64,000 nucleotides of DNA from Sphingomonas abietis (GCF_027625475.1 NZ_CP115174.1:558001-622000); one strand, 5' to 3'. Counted from the first letter of the stretch, positions 23,608-33,040 are shown. The notes: generated from the sequence alone by a model not told the origin. Translations and numbers: made by a program.

Positions 23608-24819
23608 ATGCGCTGCGACAGAATGTGGACCGATGCGCGTCTCGCGACGATGGCGCCATCCCCGGGCGGAGCCGGCCTCGGTATCGTCGAGGGCGGCGTC
23701 GTCGCGAGCCGCGATGGGCGTATCCTCTATGCCGGTGCGGCGGCCGACGCGCCGTCCTTCGATGCGAACGAGACGATCGCGTGCGAGGGGCGTTGGATCA
23801 CGCCGGGCCTGATCGATGGCCACACCCATCTCATCCACGGCGGCGACCGCGCGCACGAATTCGAGCTGCGCTTGCAGGGCGCCTCCTATGAGGAGATTGC
23901 GCGCGCCGGCGGCGGCATCGTTTCGACCATGACGGCGACACGGGCGGCAAGCGAGGAGCAGTTGGTGGCCGCCGCATTGCCGCGGCTCGATGCGCTGATC
24001 GCCGAGGGCGTCACCACCGTCGAGGTCAAGTCCGGCTACGGGCTGGAGCGCGAGGCCGAACTGCGGATGCTGCGTGCGGCGCGGGCGCTGGGGCATTGTC
24101 GCCCGGTCGGCATCGCCACCACTTTTCTCGGTGCCCATGCGCTGCCGCCCGAATATGCCGGCGATGCCGATGGCTATATCGAGGCGGTCTGTACGCAGAT
24201 GCTGCCGACGGTCGCCGCCGAGGGGCTGGCCGATGCGGTGGATGCGTTCTGCGAAGGCATCGGCTTCACCATCGCCCAGACCGAGCGAGTGTTCGCGGCG
24301 GCGACCGCGCTCGGCCTGCCGGTGAAGCTGCACGCCGAACAGCTCTCCAATCGGCACGGCGCCGCGCTGGCCGCGCGCCACGGTGCGCTCTCCGCCGATC
24401 ATCTCGAATTTCTCGACGCGGCCGGCATCGCCGCGATGGCGCAGGCCGGCACGGTCGCGACCCTGCTGCCCGGCGCCTATTATTTTGTGCGCGAGACCAA
24501 GCTGCCGCCGATCGATGCGCTGCGCGCCGCCGGCGTGCCGATCGCGCTGGCGACCGACTGCAATCCGGGCACCTCCCCGCTCACCTCGCTGCTGCTGGTG
24601 CTCAACATGGGGGCGACCCTGTTCCGGCTGACCGTGGAGGAATGCCTGCTCGGCGTCACCCGCCATGCGGCGCAGGCGTTGGGGCTGTCTGCCGAGATCG
24701 GCACGCTGGAGGCCGGCAAGAGCTGCGATCTCGCCATCTGGGATATCGAGCGCCCCGCCGAACTCGTCTATCGCATGGGCTACAACCCGCTCCATGCGCG
24801 CATCTGGAGAGGCCATTGA
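23608..24819 (+). CDS. hutI: Imidazolonepropionase
   Basis: A 403-residue amidohydrolase that hydrolyses 4-imidazolone-5-propanoate to N-formimino-L-glutamate, step 3 of histidine breakdown. Metal and substrate motifs: [29 protein letters not shown] and [12 protein letters not shown]. It is first in the plus-strand hutIHGU unit. The ATG follows GGAGACGGAC. The stop TGA overlaps the TTG start of hutH. Confidence 0.96.
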   Translation: MRCDRMWTDARLATMAPSPGGAGLGIVEGGVVASRDGRILYAGAAADAPSFDANETIACEGRWITPGLIDGHTHLIHGGDRAHEFELRLQGASYEEIARAGGGIVSTMTATRAASEEQLVAAALPRLDALIAEGVTTVEVKSGYGLEREAELRMLRAARALGHCRPVGIATTFLGAHALPPEYAGDADGYIEAVCTQMLPTVAAEGLADAVDAFCEGIGFTIAQTERVFAAATALGLPVKLHAEQLSNRHGAALAARHGALSADHLEFLDAAGIAAMAQAGTVATLLPGAYYFVRETKLPPIDALRAAGVPIALATDCNPGTSPLTSLLLVLNMGATLFRLTVEECLLGVTRHAAQALGLSAEIGTLEAGKSCDLAIWDIERPAELVYRMGYNPLHARIWRGH

Positions 24820-26345
24820 CCGACATCATCCTCGTGCCCGGCAGCGTGCCGCTGGCCGATTGGCGCGCCATCTATCGCGGCGCCACGCCACGGCTCGATC
24901 CGGCCTCGGCGCCGGTGATCGCCGAAAGCGCGGCGGCGGTGGCGCGCATCCTCGCCAAGGGCCAGCCGGTCTATGGCATCAACACCGGCTTCGGGAAGCT
25001 CGCCAGCGTCCGCATCGGCGACGAGGATCTCGCCACGCTCCAGCGCAACATCGTGTTGAGCCATGCCGCAGGGACAGGCGAGCCGTCGCCGGTGCCTGTG
25101 ATCCGGCTGATGATGGCGCTCAAGCTCGCCAGCCTCGCGCAAGGCGCCTCGGGCGTGAAGCCCGAGACGGTCGCGCTGCTCGAGGCGATGCTGGTCAAGG
25201 GGCTGACGCCGGTGATCCCGTCGCAGGGCTCGGTCGGCGCGTCGGGCGATCTGGCGCCGCTGTCGCATATGGCGGCCGCGATGATCGGCGTCGGCGAGAT
25301 GGTGTATGGGGGGCGCCGCTGGCCCGCCGACGAGGCGCTGCGCGAGGCGTCGCTCGCGCCGCTGTCGCTCGGCCCCAAGGAGGGGCTGGCGCTGCTCAAC
25401 GGCACGCAATTCTCCTGCGCCAATGCGCTGGCCGGGCTGTTCGAGGCGGAACGGCTGTTCCAGTCCGCGCTGGTGACGGGCGCGCTGTCGACCGAGGCGG
25501 CCAAGGGCTCCGACACGCCGTTCGATCCGCGCATCCACGCGCTGCGGCGCCATCGCGGCCAGATCGAGACGGCGGATGCGCTGCGCACGCTGATGGCGGG
25601 CTCGGCGATCCGCGCGAGCCATCTGGTCGACGACATCCGCGTGCAGGATCCCTACTGCCTGCGCTGCCAGCCGCAGGTGATGGGCGCCGCGCTCGACGTG
25701 CTGCGCCAGGCCGCGACCACGCTGGAGACCGAGGCCAATGGCGTCTCCGACAATCCGCTGATCTTCCCGGAAGCCGACGAGGCGCTGTCGGGCGGCAATT
25801 TCCACGCCGAGCCCGTCGCCTTTGCCGCCGACATCATCGCGCTGGCGATCTGCGAGATCGGCTCGATCGCCGAGCGGCGGATCGCGATGCTGGTCGATCC
25901 GGCGCTGTCGGGGCTGCCGGCGTTCCTGACGCCCCGGCCGGGGCTCAATTCGGGCTTCATGATCCCGCAGGTGACGGCGGCGGCGCTGGTCTCCGAGAAC
26001 AAGCAGCGCGCCACTCCGGCGAGCGTCGATTCGATCCCGACCTCGGCCAACCAGGAGGATCATGTCTCGATGGCGGCGCACGGCGCACGGCGCCTGCTGG
26101 AAATGGCGGCGAACGCGCAGGCGGTGATCGGGATCGAGCTGCTCGCCGCGGTGCAGGGCTGCGACTTCCATGCGCCGCTGCAGTCGAGCGAGGCGCTGGA
26201 GGCGGCGCGCGCGCGGCTGCGCGGGCAGGTGCCGCATCTCGACGACGACCGCCATTTCCACCCCGACATGGAGGCGGCGAACGCGCTGGTGCGATCGGGC
26301 GCGCTGATCGAGGCGGCGGGGCTCGCCCTGCCGGGGGTGGCATGA
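24816..26345 (+). CDS. hutH: Histidine ammonia-lyase
   Basis: A 509-residue histidase that turns L-histidine into urocanate and ammonia, the entry step. The Ala142-Ser143-Gly144 triad in [10 protein letters not shown] forms the MIO prosthetic group by autocatalysis, at the same numbering as the Pseudomonas enzyme. [10 protein letters not shown] (53-62) and the QEDHVSM block are also present. No ATG is available at the conserved N-terminus; a TTG at 24816 overlaps the hutI stop as TTGA, with GGAG upstream, and gives the standard start MTDIILVPG. Translation is therefore coupled to hutI. Confidence 0.96.
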   Translation: MTDIILVPGSVPLADWRAIYRGATPRLDPASAPVIAESAAAVARILAKGQPVYGINTGFGKLASVRIGDEDLATLQRNIVLSHAAGTGEPSPVPVIRLMMALKLASLAQGASGVKPETVALLEAMLVKGLTPVIPSQGSVGASGDLAPLSHMAAAMIGVGEMVYGGRRWPADEALREASLAPLSLGPKEGLALLNGTQFSCANALAGLFEAERLFQSALVTGALSTEAAKGSDTPFDPRIHALRRHRGQIETADALRTLMAGSAIRASHLVDDIRVQDPYCLRCQPQVMGAALDVLRQAATTLETEANGVSDNPLIFPEADEALSGGNFHAEPVAFAADIIALAICEIGSIAERRIAMLVDPALSGLPAFLTPRPGLNSGFMIPQVTAAALVSENKQRATPASVDSIPTSANQEDHVSMAAHGARRLLEMAANAQAVIGIELLAAVQGCDFHAPLQSSEALEAARARLRGQVPHLDDDRHFHPDMEAANALVRSGALIEAAGLALPGVA

Positions 26346-26357
26346 TGGGGGCGACGG

Positions 26358-26391
26358 ACATTCCTCCCCGAGTTCACTCGGGGAGGAATGT
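26358..26391 (+). promoter_or_regulatory. Perfect hairpin that sequesters the hutG ribosome binding site
   Basis: Two 15-base arms (26358-26372 and 26377-26391) are perfectly complementary around the loop TTCA. The 3' arm contains GGGGAGGA, the hutG Shine-Dalgarno sequence, and ends at the base before the hutG ATG (26392). The fold would close the ribosome site in the hutH-hutG gap. It could also be a remnant of a mobile palindrome. Confidence 0.75.
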
Positions 26392-27204
26392 ATGACGTCC
26401 TTCCTCGACATCCATCGCGGCACCGCGCCGCTGATCGTCGCCTTCCCGCACACCGGCACCGATCTGCCGCCCGAGTTGGACGACGCGTTCGTCTCGCCCT
26501 GGCTGGCGCGGCGCGACGCCGACTGGTGGATCGACCGGCTCTACGCCTTCGCGCACGATCTCGGCGCGACGACGGTGCGCACGCGGCTGTCGCGCAGCGT
26601 GATCGACTGCAACCGCGATCCCTCGGGCGTCTCGCTCTATCCCGGCCAGACGACGACGGGCCTGTGCCCGACCGAGACGTTCGACGGCGAGCCGCTCTAT
26701 GCGGGCGATGGCCCCGACGACGCCGAGATCGAACGCCGGCGCGCCGCCTATTTCGATCCCTATCACGCCGCGCTCGCCACCGAGATCGATCGCCTGCGCG
26801 CGACGCATGGCACGGTCGTGCTCTACGACGCGCATTCGATCCGCAGCCGCATCCCCCGCCTGTTCGAGGGCGAGCTGCCGCAGTTCAACATCGGCACCAA
26901 CAATGGCGCGACCTGCGGCCCGGCGCTCGCCGAGGCGGTGACGGCGATCTGCGACGCCAGCGGCCACGATTATGTGCTCAACGGCCGCTTCAAGGGCGGC
27001 TGGACGACGCGCCATTATGGCCGCCCGGCCGACGGCGTCCACGCGATCCAGATGGAGCTGTCGATGCGCGGCTATATGGCCGATCCCGCCGAACTGCCCA
27101 CCCCCGACAGCTGGCCGACACCGCTCGATCCCGAGCCCGCCGTGCTGCCGACGCTCCGCACCATCCTCGCCGCTGCGCTTGCTTTCGCGAAAGGCCCCGC
27201 ATGA
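26392..27204 (+). CDS. hutG: N-formylglutamate deformylase
   Basis: A 270-residue enzyme hydrolysing N-formyl-L-glutamate to L-glutamate and formate, the last step. The family (N-formylglutamate amidohydrolase) is recognised by [42 protein letters not shown] and [13 protein letters not shown]. It is unrelated to the arginase-like HutG of other bacteria. It starts 46 bases after hutH behind the hairpin described separately, and its stop overlaps the hutU start (ATGA). Confidence 0.96.
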   Translation: MTSFLDIHRGTAPLIVAFPHTGTDLPPELDDAFVSPWLARRDADWWIDRLYAFAHDLGATTVRTRLSRSVIDCNRDPSGVSLYPGQTTTGLCPTETFDGEPLYAGDGPDDAEIERRRAAYFDPYHAALATEIDRLRATHGTVVLYDAHSIRSRIPRLFEGELPQFNIGTNNGATCGPALAEAVTAICDASGHDYVLNGRFKGGWTTRHYGRPADGVHAIQMELSMRGYMADPAELPTPDSWPTPLDPEPAVLPTLRTILAAALAFAKGPA

Positions 27205-28871
27205 CCCGTCTCGACAATAGCCGCACCATCAAGCCCGCCACCGGCACCGAATTGTCGGCGAAGAGCTGGCTGACCGAGGCGCCCTTGCGGATGCTGATGA
27301 ATAACCTTCATCCCGACGTCGCCGAGCGGCCCGAGGAGCTGGTCGTCTATGGCGGCATCGGCCGCGCCGCGCGCGACTGGGAGAGCTACGACCGGATCGT
27401 CGAGACGCTCCGGCGTCTGGAGGCCGACGAGACCTTGCTCGTCCAGTCGGGCAAGCCGGTCGGCGTGTTCCGCACGCACGAGAACGCGCCGCGCGTGCTG
27501 ATCGCCAACTCCAACCTCGTCCCCCAATGGGCGACCTGGGAGCATTTCAACGAGCTCGATCGCAAGGGTCTCGCGATGTACGGCCAGATGACCGCGGGCT
27601 CGTGGATCTACATCGGCACGCAGGGCATCGTGCAGGGCACCTACGAGACCTTCGTCGAAATGGGGCGCCAGCATTATGGCGGCGACCTCACCGGCCGCTG
27701 GCTGCTCACCGCGGGTCTCGGCGGCATGGGCGGCGCGCAGCCGCTCGCGGCGGTGATGGCGGGGGCGTCGTGCCTCGCGATCGAATGCCAGCCGAGCCGG
27801 ATCGAGATGCGGCTGCGCACCGGCTATCTCGACAAGCAGGCGGCGACGATCGACGAGGCGCTGGCGATGCTCGGCGCGGCCAAGGCGGAAGGGCGGCCCG
27901 TGTCGATCGGCCTGCTCGGCAACGCCGCCGAACTGCTGCCCGAGATGTTCGCGCGCGGCATCCGCCCCGACCTGCTCACCGACCAGACCTCCGCGCACGA
28001 CCCGGTCAACGGCTATCTGCCCGCGGGCTGGACCGTTGCCGAATGGATCGAGGGCCGCGAACGCGAACCCGAGAGGGTCGCCGTGGCCGCGAAGAAGTCG
28101 ATGGCGGTGCATGTGCAGGCGATGCTCGATTTCCAGGCGGCGGGGGTGCCGACGGTCGATTATGGCAACAACATCCGCCAGGTCGCCAAGGACGAGGGCG
28201 TCGCCGACGCCTTCGCCTTCCCGGGCTTCGTCCCCGCTTACATCCGCCCGCTCTTCTGCCGCGGCATCGGCCCGTTCCGCTGGGCGGCGCTCTCGGGTGA
28301 TCCCGAAGATATCTACAAGACCGACGCCAAGGTGAAGGAGCTGCTGCCCGACAACGCGCCGCTGCATCGCTGGCTCGACATGGCGCGCGAAAAGATCAAG
28401 TTTCAGGGGCTGCCCGCGCGGATCTGCTGGGTGGGGCTGGGCGACCGGCACCGGCTCGGGCTCGCGTTCAACGCGATGGTGGCGTCGGGCGAGCTGAAGG
28501 CGCCCGTCGTGATCGGCCGCGACCATCTCGATTCGGGCTCGGTCGCCTCGCCCAATCGCGAGACCGAGGCGATGAAGGACGGCAGCGACGCGGTCTCCGA
28601 CTGGCCGCTGCTCAACGCGCTGCTCAACACCGCGAGCGGGGCCACCTGGGTGTCGCTGCACCATGGCGGCGGCGTCGGCATGGGCTATTCGCAGCATAGC
28701 GGCATGGTGATCGTCGCCGACGGCACGCCCGAAGCGGCCAAGCGGCTCGAGCGCGTGCTGTGGAACGACCCCGCCACCGGCGTGATGCGCCACGCCGACG
28801 CGGGCTACGACATCGCGATCGACTGCGCGCGCGAGAAGGGGCTCGATCTGCCCGGCATCCTCGGCGGCTGA
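27201..28871 (+). CDS. hutU: Urocanate hydratase
   Basis: A 556-residue urocanase that adds water to urocanate to give imidazolonepropionate, using a tightly bound NAD+ as electrophile. Diagnostic stretches are [17 protein letters not shown], the NAD-binding [34 protein letters not shown] and [11 protein letters not shown]. It is the last gene of the hut unit, coupled to hutG by a four-base overlap. A strong hairpin follows it. Confidence 0.97.
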   Translation: MTRLDNSRTIKPATGTELSAKSWLTEAPLRMLMNNLHPDVAERPEELVVYGGIGRAARDWESYDRIVETLRRLEADETLLVQSGKPVGVFRTHENAPRVLIANSNLVPQWATWEHFNELDRKGLAMYGQMTAGSWIYIGTQGIVQGTYETFVEMGRQHYGGDLTGRWLLTAGLGGMGGAQPLAAVMAGASCLAIECQPSRIEMRLRTGYLDKQAATIDEALAMLGAAKAEGRPVSIGLLGNAAELLPEMFARGIRPDLLTDQTSAHDPVNGYLPAGWTVAEWIEGREREPERVAVAAKKSMAVHVQAMLDFQAAGVPTVDYGNNIRQVAKDEGVADAFAFPGFVPAYIRPLFCRGIGPFRWAALSGDPEDIYKTDAKVKELLPDNAPLHRWLDMAREKIKFQGLPARICWVGLGDRHRLGLAFNAMVASGELKAPVVIGRDHLDSGSVASPNRETEAMKDGSDAVSDWPLLNALLNTASGATWVSLHHGGGVGMGYSQHSGMVIVADGTPEAAKRLERVLWNDPATGVMRHADAGYDIAIDCAREKGLDLPGILGG

Positions 28872-28878
28872 ACGCCCG

Positions 28879-28908
28879 CGCGCCCGCAAAGATCGCTTTG
28901 CGGGCGCG
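28879..28908 (+). terminator. Hairpin after hutU, likely terminator
   Basis: A 13-bp perfect stem (28879-28891 with 28896-28908) with loop ATCG begins eight bases after the hutU stop. It lacks a T-run afterwards, so it may mainly stabilise the 3' end of the hut mRNA. Confidence 0.6.
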
Positions 28909-29052
28909 AACCCGCCGCTATGATGCGTGCCGTTCGCCGGGCGTCGCCGCTGTTGGAGTGGCGACGGCTCGGAAGGATTTCTCATCGCGCATTGTCATCC
29001 CCCCGCTGTTGATCGGCTCGCATTCGATCGACCCGCTTTCGACCGTGCCGCC

Positions 29053-29586
29053 ATGGCGCGGGCCGCGATAGACCGGGCCGGCGTCACGCTCCGCGATGGC
29101 GCGCGCTTTCTCGGGGCCGGGCTGGGCGGACGCTGGGCCGGGCTGATCGACGGGCCGTCGCGCGGCAAGGTGCTGGGCAATGGCCTGCGCGAGCTCGATC
29201 GCTTCCTGAGCGTCCTGCTCGGCGAGATCGCGGCCTTATATTGTGACGGGGAGGAGCAGGATCGCTTCGATCGCCTCCGCAACACCGCGCGCAAATTCGA
29301 ATCGCTGTGCGCCCTACTCGGCCGCCCGCCCCACGAACTGGCGCGGCTGCGGGCGATCGGGCGCTGCCGCGATTGCCTGTTCCACACCGGCGGCATCGTT
29401 CGCCGGGCCGACGATCGGGGCGGGGCGAGCATGACCATCGGCTGGCCGGGGCAGGGAGGGCACCATGTCGTGGCGCTCGGCGCGATCCTGCCCGTCACCG
29501 CCGAGGATCTGACCTCGATCTGCCGTTTCTACGAGGCGACGGCCGATGCGATGATGGGCCTGATCGACGCACGGTTCGCCGCCTGA
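29053..29586 (+). CDS. Hypothetical protein
   Basis: A 177-residue soluble protein that I do not recognise. Visible features are an N-terminal Asp/Arg/Ala-rich stretch, a mostly helical middle (LRELDRFLSVLLGEIAALY), a CRDCLFHTGG segment with two close cysteines, and a C-terminal EDLTSICRFYEATADAMM helix. Codon use fits the genome. The start is uncertain: the frame is open back to a GTG at 28927, and the residues before the ATG at 29053 continue a pattern of repeated FDR-A units, so translation might begin earlier. Confidence 0.6.
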   Translation: MARAAIDRAGVTLRDGARFLGAGLGGRWAGLIDGPSRGKVLGNGLRELDRFLSVLLGEIAALYCDGEEQDRFDRLRNTARKFESLCALLGRPPHELARLRAIGRCRDCLFHTGGIVRRADDRGGASMTIGWPGQGGHHVVALGAILPVTAEDLTSICRFYEATADAMMGLIDARFAA

Positions 29587-29772
29587 TCGCGTGCCGATCG
29601 CGGTCGGCCGGGGTCGGCAAGGTTGCTATTTCGCCGATTCGGGTCCATATCAGCATCGCTAACGTCGCCTGCGACGGATTTGGATGCCGCAGGCATCGTC
29701 TTCCCTTCCTCGCTTCCTGGCCTCGCGGGTCGCTTTGCCCGCGGGAATTCCTGTACGTGAAAGGGAACCATC

Positions 29773-29979
29773 ATGCCGATCGGCACCGTTAAATTCTTCA
29801 ATGCAGACAAGGGCTATGGCTTCATCGCGGCCGAAGATGGCTCGGGCGACAGCTTCGTTCACATCAGCGCCGTCGAGCGCGCCGGCATGGCCACGCTCGA
29901 GAAGGACCAGCGCGTCCGCTACGAGCTCGAGGAAGACCGCCGCGGCAAGCAGGCGGCCGTGAACCTCCAGCAGGCCTAA
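29773..29979 (+). CDS. cspA: Cold-shock-domain protein
   Basis: A 68-residue CspA-type single-stranded nucleic-acid-binding protein. The RNA-binding motifs are KGYGFIA (RNP1) and DSFVHIS (RNP2) in the five-stranded OB fold. It acts as an RNA chaperone. The gap of 186 bases before it is large enough for the long structured leader typical of cold-shock genes and contains several GC-rich inverted segments. AAAGGG lies at a good distance from the ATG. A stem-loop follows the stop codon. Confidence 0.96.
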   Translation: MPIGTVKFFNADKGYGFIAAEDGSGDSFVHISAVERAGMATLEKDQRVRYELEEDRRGKQAAVNLQQA

Positions 29980-29990
29980 CGGCTTTGCTA

Positions 29991-30022
29991 TCGGGCGGGT
30001 GCGGTTCGCCGCATCCGCCCGA
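29991..30022 (+). terminator. Stem-loop after cspA, likely terminator
   Basis: A 14-bp stem with one G-U pair (29991-30004 with 30009-30022) is closed by a TTCG tetraloop, 12 bases after the cspA stop. No T-run follows, but the stem is very stable. Confidence 0.6.
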
Positions 30023-30123
30023 CAGGTTCGGCCAGACCGGCCGGGCCGCACCACGGGCCAGCAACACGGATTCACCGTGAGCGCCCATTCCCCCTATCGC
30101 GCGACCCATCGCGCCAAGGACTT

Positions 30124-30276
30124 ATGAACTTCATCACATCCATTTCGCGTCGTTCCGATTCTTCGATTTCTCATTTTCCGGCCCACCGCGCACCATCCGC
30201 GTCGCGCACTTCGGCCCCTCCGGGTACGCTGTCCCGCCGCGAACTGCGCCAGATCGTCGCCGATCTGCTGGGCTGA
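30124..30276 (+). CDS. Small protein (50 residues) with LSRRELRQIVADLLG tail
   Basis: A short open frame preceded by AAGGA at a suitable distance. The first half is Ser/Arg-rich and unstructured. The second half ends in TLSRRELRQIVADLLG, an amphipathic helix of a kind I associate with very small sphingomonad proteins that end in ELR.IV.D.LG. It has no signal peptide or membrane helix. Function unknown. It lies between cspA and another small gene, all on the same strand. Confidence 0.5.
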   Translation: MNFITSISRRSDSSISHFPAHRAPSASRTSAPPGTLSRRELRQIVADLLG

Positions 30277-30304
30277 GCCCTCACCCCGTCCCGGGAGCAT
30301 CACC

Positions 30305-30505
30305 ATGTCGACGACCAGCGATTTCTATCTCGCCCGTGCCGCGGAATGCGCGCAGGACGCCGATGCCGCCCTCCTCGACAATGTCCGCGATCGCTGCCGC
30401 CGCTCCCAGGCGGCCTGGCAGGAGATGGCGGATCGGGTGATCCGGGGCGAAAAGATGCGCGATACGCTCGAAGCCGCGAAGGCGGCCCGCGAACCGGCTG
30501 CCTGA
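30305..30505 (+). CDS. Small helical protein of unknown function (66 residues)
   Basis: A charged, all-helical, cytoplasmic protein starting MSTTSDFYLARAAECAQDAD. The pattern FYLARA.ECA.DA....L.NVR.R..RS..AW..MA recurs in small alphaproteobacterial proteins of unknown function. GGGAG precedes the ATG. It starts 28 bases after the 50-residue gene and may be cotranscribed with it. Confidence 0.65.
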   Translation: MSTTSDFYLARAAECAQDADAALLDNVRDRCRRSQAAWQEMADRVIRGEKMRDTLEAAKAAREPAA

Positions 30506-30697
30506 CCGGCGGCATCGCCCGAGCCGTCGCGCAATCCGGGGACCGGCATCCGATTGCCGGATCGCCGGTGTGCTCCCTGCTTTGCCATGACGTCCCTGTA
30601 GGGATGGCCCTGTCCGGTTTGGCTGTCCGCGCTGGCTGAACGCCGGGCGGCGTTGGCGCCTGGTCGGCTTTTGCCCGCGCGATCCACGGACGAATCT

Positions 30698-30734
30698 CAA
30701 ACGAAAACGCCGCCCGAGCAAGCTCGAACGGCGT
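30698..30734 (-). terminator. Rho-independent terminator of rpmG
   Basis: Read on the minus strand, a two-part hairpin (outer ACGCCG/CGGCGT, inner CGAGC/GCTCG) is followed by the U-rich tail TTTTCGTTT. It ends about 60 bases past the rpmG stop codon. Confidence 0.7.
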
Positions 30735-30790
30735 ATCCGGCCCGTCGATGCGGGCCGCACGGTCAGGCGGGCATCGCGCCCGCCGGCCGC

Positions 30791-30958
30791 TTACTTGATC
30801 TTGGCTTCCTTGAACTCGACATGCTTGCGCACGACGGGATCATATTTCTGGAAGCTCAGCTTCTCCGTCTTGGTGCGCGGGTTCTTCTTGGTGACATAGA
30901 AGAAGCCGGTGTCGGCGGTGGAAACGAGCTTGATCTTGACGGTCGTCGGCTTGGCCAT
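30791..30958 (-). CDS. rpmG: 50S ribosomal protein L33 (bL33)
   Basis: A 55-residue protein starting [20 protein letters not shown], with [14 protein letters not shown] and the C-terminal [17 protein letters not shown]. This is the cysteine-free (zinc-independent) form of bL33. AGAGGG precedes the ATG. A terminator-like hairpin with a long U-run lies on the same strand about 70 bases upstream. Confidence 0.97.
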   Translation of the reverse strand: MAKPTTVKIKLVSTADTGFFYVTKKNPRTKTEKLSFQKYDPVVRKHVEFKEAKIK

Positions 30959-31023
30959 GATGCCCTCTGATAATCCTGAGCGCGTTTCGCCGCCGCCGGA
31001 AGGCCGGGCACGCCGAATCGCCG

Positions 31024-31052
31024 AAAAACAAAAAAGCGGCGCTGACGCCGCT
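31024..31052 (-). terminator. Intrinsic terminator upstream of rpmG (attenuator or sRNA end)
   Basis: On the minus strand, a 7-bp stem AGCGGCG/CGCCGCT with a 4-base loop is followed by TTTTTTGTTTTT, the most canonical intrinsic terminator in the window. No minus-strand gene lies upstream of it; the next gene (31176) runs the other way. It therefore ends either a short RNA or the rpmG leader itself. Confidence 0.7.
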
Positions 31053-31175
31053 CCATCGGGCGCGCTCCTGCGGCAGGGAGCGTCTTCTGTCAAGAGCGGA
31101 GCCTGAACCCCGGCCTTTAACCGCACTGCAATGCTCCTGCGCTAGGCTGCGCGCCGTGACAAGTGGAGAGCGGTG

Positions 31176-31502
31176 ATGGGCGTACAATCGAGCGAAGGAA
31201 TGATGCTGGTGCGCGCCGATCTGTGTGGCCGGCTGGATGCGCTCGAACAGAGCCTGGCCCGGCGGGGATCGATCGGCGCGTCCGGTCAGGCCGCCGCGAT
31301 GGCGGGGCTCGCCGCCGATTTCGGGCTCGCCCCGGTGCAGCGCCTCGCCGAAGGCTTGGCCGTCGCGCTCGATTCGGGCGGCCGCGGCGCCGCGATCGGC
31401 CCGTGGATCGAGCGCCTGCGCGACGCGATCGGCTGCGAATCGGTGGACGATGTCGCCGGCACCAGCTGGCTGGCCTCGGTCTGGGTCCGTCTCGCCGGAT
31501 GA
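31176..31502 (+). CDS. Hypothetical protein (108 residues)
   Basis: A small soluble protein beginning MGVQSSEGMM, predicted to be mostly helical: Ala-rich segments LCGRLDALEQSLARRG, AAAMAGLAADFGL and VQRLAEGLAVAL, then GPWIERLRDAIGC and a Trp-rich end (TSWLASVWVRLAG). I know no family. GGAGAG precedes the ATG at 31176, which follows an in-frame GTG. The transporter gene begins 25 bases after its stop, so they may form an operon. Confidence 0.65.
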   Translation: MGVQSSEGMMLVRADLCGRLDALEQSLARRGSIGASGQAAAMAGLAADFGLAPVQRLAEGLAVALDSGGRGAAIGPWIERLRDAIGCESVDDVAGTSWLASVWVRLAG

Positions 31503-31527
31503 TCCCGTTTCGGGCAAGGCGTGCCTG

Positions 31528-32094
31528 ATGGACGCGCTGGTTCCCGCCTTCATGGTCGCTCTGCTCGCCGAATTCGGCGATCGTACCCAGTGGCTCGTGA
31601 TGCTGCTGGGCGATCGCTTCCGCACGCCGGCGGCGGTGATCGCGGGCATCGCGCTCGCCGCGGTCCTCAACATGGCGATCGGCGGCGCGGTCGGCATGGA
31701 GATCGCCGCCTATATCCCGCACCGCCCGGTCCAGCTGATGACCGGCGTCGGCCTGATCCTCGCGGCGAGCGGCGCGCCGTTCCGCGTCAAGCCGCCGCCG
31801 ACCGTCGCGACGTGGAAGCTCGGTGCCTTCTTCTCGTCGGCCGGCGCCTTCTTCATCCTCGCTTTGGGCGACAAGACCCAGTTCGTCACCGGCGCGATCG
31901 CGGCGGGCAGCGGCTCGCCGTGGCTGGCGGCGGCGGGTGCGGCGGCGGGCGTCACCGTCGCCAATGTCCCGGCCGTCCTGCTCGGCGAGCGCTGGTCGCA
32001 GATCGTGCCGCTGCGCGCGATCCGGATCGCGGCGGGCGTGCTGCTGGCGCTCGCCGGGATCGTGCTCGTGCTGAAGGCGCTCGAAATCGCCTGA
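31528..32094 (+). CDS. TMEM165/GDT1-family divalent cation exporter
   Basis: A 188-residue membrane protein of the UPF0016/GDT1 family, which moves Mn2+ or Ca2+ against H+. It has two homologous halves with about six helices. The first family motif is intact (AEFGDRTQ, E15-D18). The second reads LALGDKTQ, so the expected Glu of E-x-G-D is Ala112. AAGG lies upstream of the ATG at 31528. It is probably an inner-membrane manganese exporter; the ion is inferred from the family. Confidence 0.88.
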   Translation: MDALVPAFMVALLAEFGDRTQWLVMLLGDRFRTPAAVIAGIALAAVLNMAIGGAVGMEIAAYIPHRPVQLMTGVGLILAASGAPFRVKPPPTVATWKLGAFFSSAGAFFILALGDKTQFVTGAIAAGSGSPWLAAAGAAAGVTVANVPAVLLGERWSQIVPLRAIRIAAGVLLALAGIVLVLKALEIA

Positions 32095-32208
32095 CCGCCG
32101 ATCCGATCACGGCGATCGGATAAATTCCCCCCTTGTTGCGAACCGTTCGGCTATACATTCGTTATGGCAACGAACCGATCACACACCGATCACAAGGAGC
32201 ATGAACCG

Positions 32209-32709
32209 ATGGCTGACACGCCTCCCGCCAAGCTGGACACCCCCACCGACATCAAGACCAACCAGGCGGCGACCGTCGCGGATGCGCTGAACGCGATCCT
32301 GGCGGACAGCTTCGCGCTGTACCTCAAGACCAAGAATTTCCACTGGCACGTCTCGGGCCCGCACTTCCGCGATTACCATCTGATGATGGACGATCAGGCC
32401 GCCCAGATCCTCGGCACCACCGATGCGATCGCCGAGCGCGTGCGCAAGACCGGCAACACCACGCTGCGCTCGATCGGGGACATCAGCCGTCATCAGCGCA
32501 TCAAGGACAATGACCAGGATTTCGTGTCGGCTGAGGCGATGCTGGCCGAGCTGCGCGAGGATAATCTGGCGCTGGTCGAGTCGCTGCGCGACGCCAAGGA
32601 CATTGTCGACGAGGCACGGGACAACGCCACGTCGGGCATCCTCGACGAGTGGACCGATCAGGCCGAAGAGCGCGCCTGGTTCCTGTTCGAAGCCAGCCGC
32701 AAGGCCTGA
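32209..32709 (+). CDS. dps: Dps-family DNA-binding ferritin-like protein
   Basis: A 166-residue Dps protein, which stores iron in a 12-mer and protects DNA from peroxide. Ferroxidase residues are in KNFHWHVSGPHFRDYHLMMDDQA (H45, H47 and the Asp pair near 61-62). The N-terminal tail is short. I chose the ATG at 32209 because AAGGAG stands nine bases before it; an in-frame ATG at 32164 would add 15 residues without a ribosome site. It stands alone, followed by a DUF1328 gene. Confidence 0.95.
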   Translation: MADTPPAKLDTPTDIKTNQAATVADALNAILADSFALYLKTKNFHWHVSGPHFRDYHLMMDDQAAQILGTTDAIAERVRKTGNTTLRSIGDISRHQRIKDNDQDFVSAEAMLAELREDNLALVESLRDAKDIVDEARDNATSGILDEWTDQAEERAWFLFEASRKA

Positions 32710-32826
32710 CCCACGGGCTGAAAAAGGCGCTTCGGCGAGCTTTTTCAGATCTCTCCCCGGATCGCGGTGGAACGCCGTCGCGATCCGGGTCGTTGTTTCC
32801 CCGTTATCAACTGGGGAATATCGACC

Positions 32827-33009
32827 ATGATCGGCGCAGCCTTCACCTTTCTCATCATCGGCCTGATCGCCGCCCTGTTGGGCTTCACCAGCATCGCCGG
32901 CGCCTCCTTCGCGATCGCGAAATTCATCTTCGTCATCGCGCTGGTGATCTTCGTCGTGCTGCTGGTGCTGGGCCTCAAGGCCGGCAAGGCCGTGGCGGAC
33001 AAGCTCTAA
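32827..33009 (+). CDS. DUF1328 (UPF0391) small membrane protein
   Basis: A 60-residue protein with two transmembrane helices (about 3-20 and 30-51) separated by FTSIAGASFAIAK, ending in GLKAGKAVADKL. It matches the UPF0391/DUF1328 family (YtjA-like), whose function is unknown and which is often stress-linked. GGGGAA precedes the ATG. The position between dps and a DNA ligase gene suggests a stress setting. Confidence 0.88.
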   Translation: MIGAAFTFLIIGLIAALLGFTSIAGASFAIAKFIFVIALVIFVVLLVLGLKAGKAVADKL

Positions 33010-33040
33010 GTCCCGGCGAGGCGCGCAGGGCGATCTTGCA

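Noticed and set aside
24096..24815. A plus-strand frame running from inside hutI into hutH, suggesting a fusion.
   Set aside because: The part before 24816 overlaps hutI in another frame and has no family resemblance; hutH begins at the TTG.
29587..29772. A riboswitch or small gene in the cspA leader.
   Set aside because: Only generic GC-rich inverted segments are visible; no known riboswitch core and no convincing frame.
30506..30697. Possible gene or tRNA in the gap between the 66-residue gene and the rpmG terminator.
   Set aside because: No frame with a ribosome site and no cloverleaf or TTCGA arm that I could see.
31065..31093. TTGACA on the minus strand as a promoter for an sRNA upstream of rpmG.
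   Set aside because: No acceptable -10 lies 16-18 bases downstream (CAGGAG), so I report the terminator but not this promoter.
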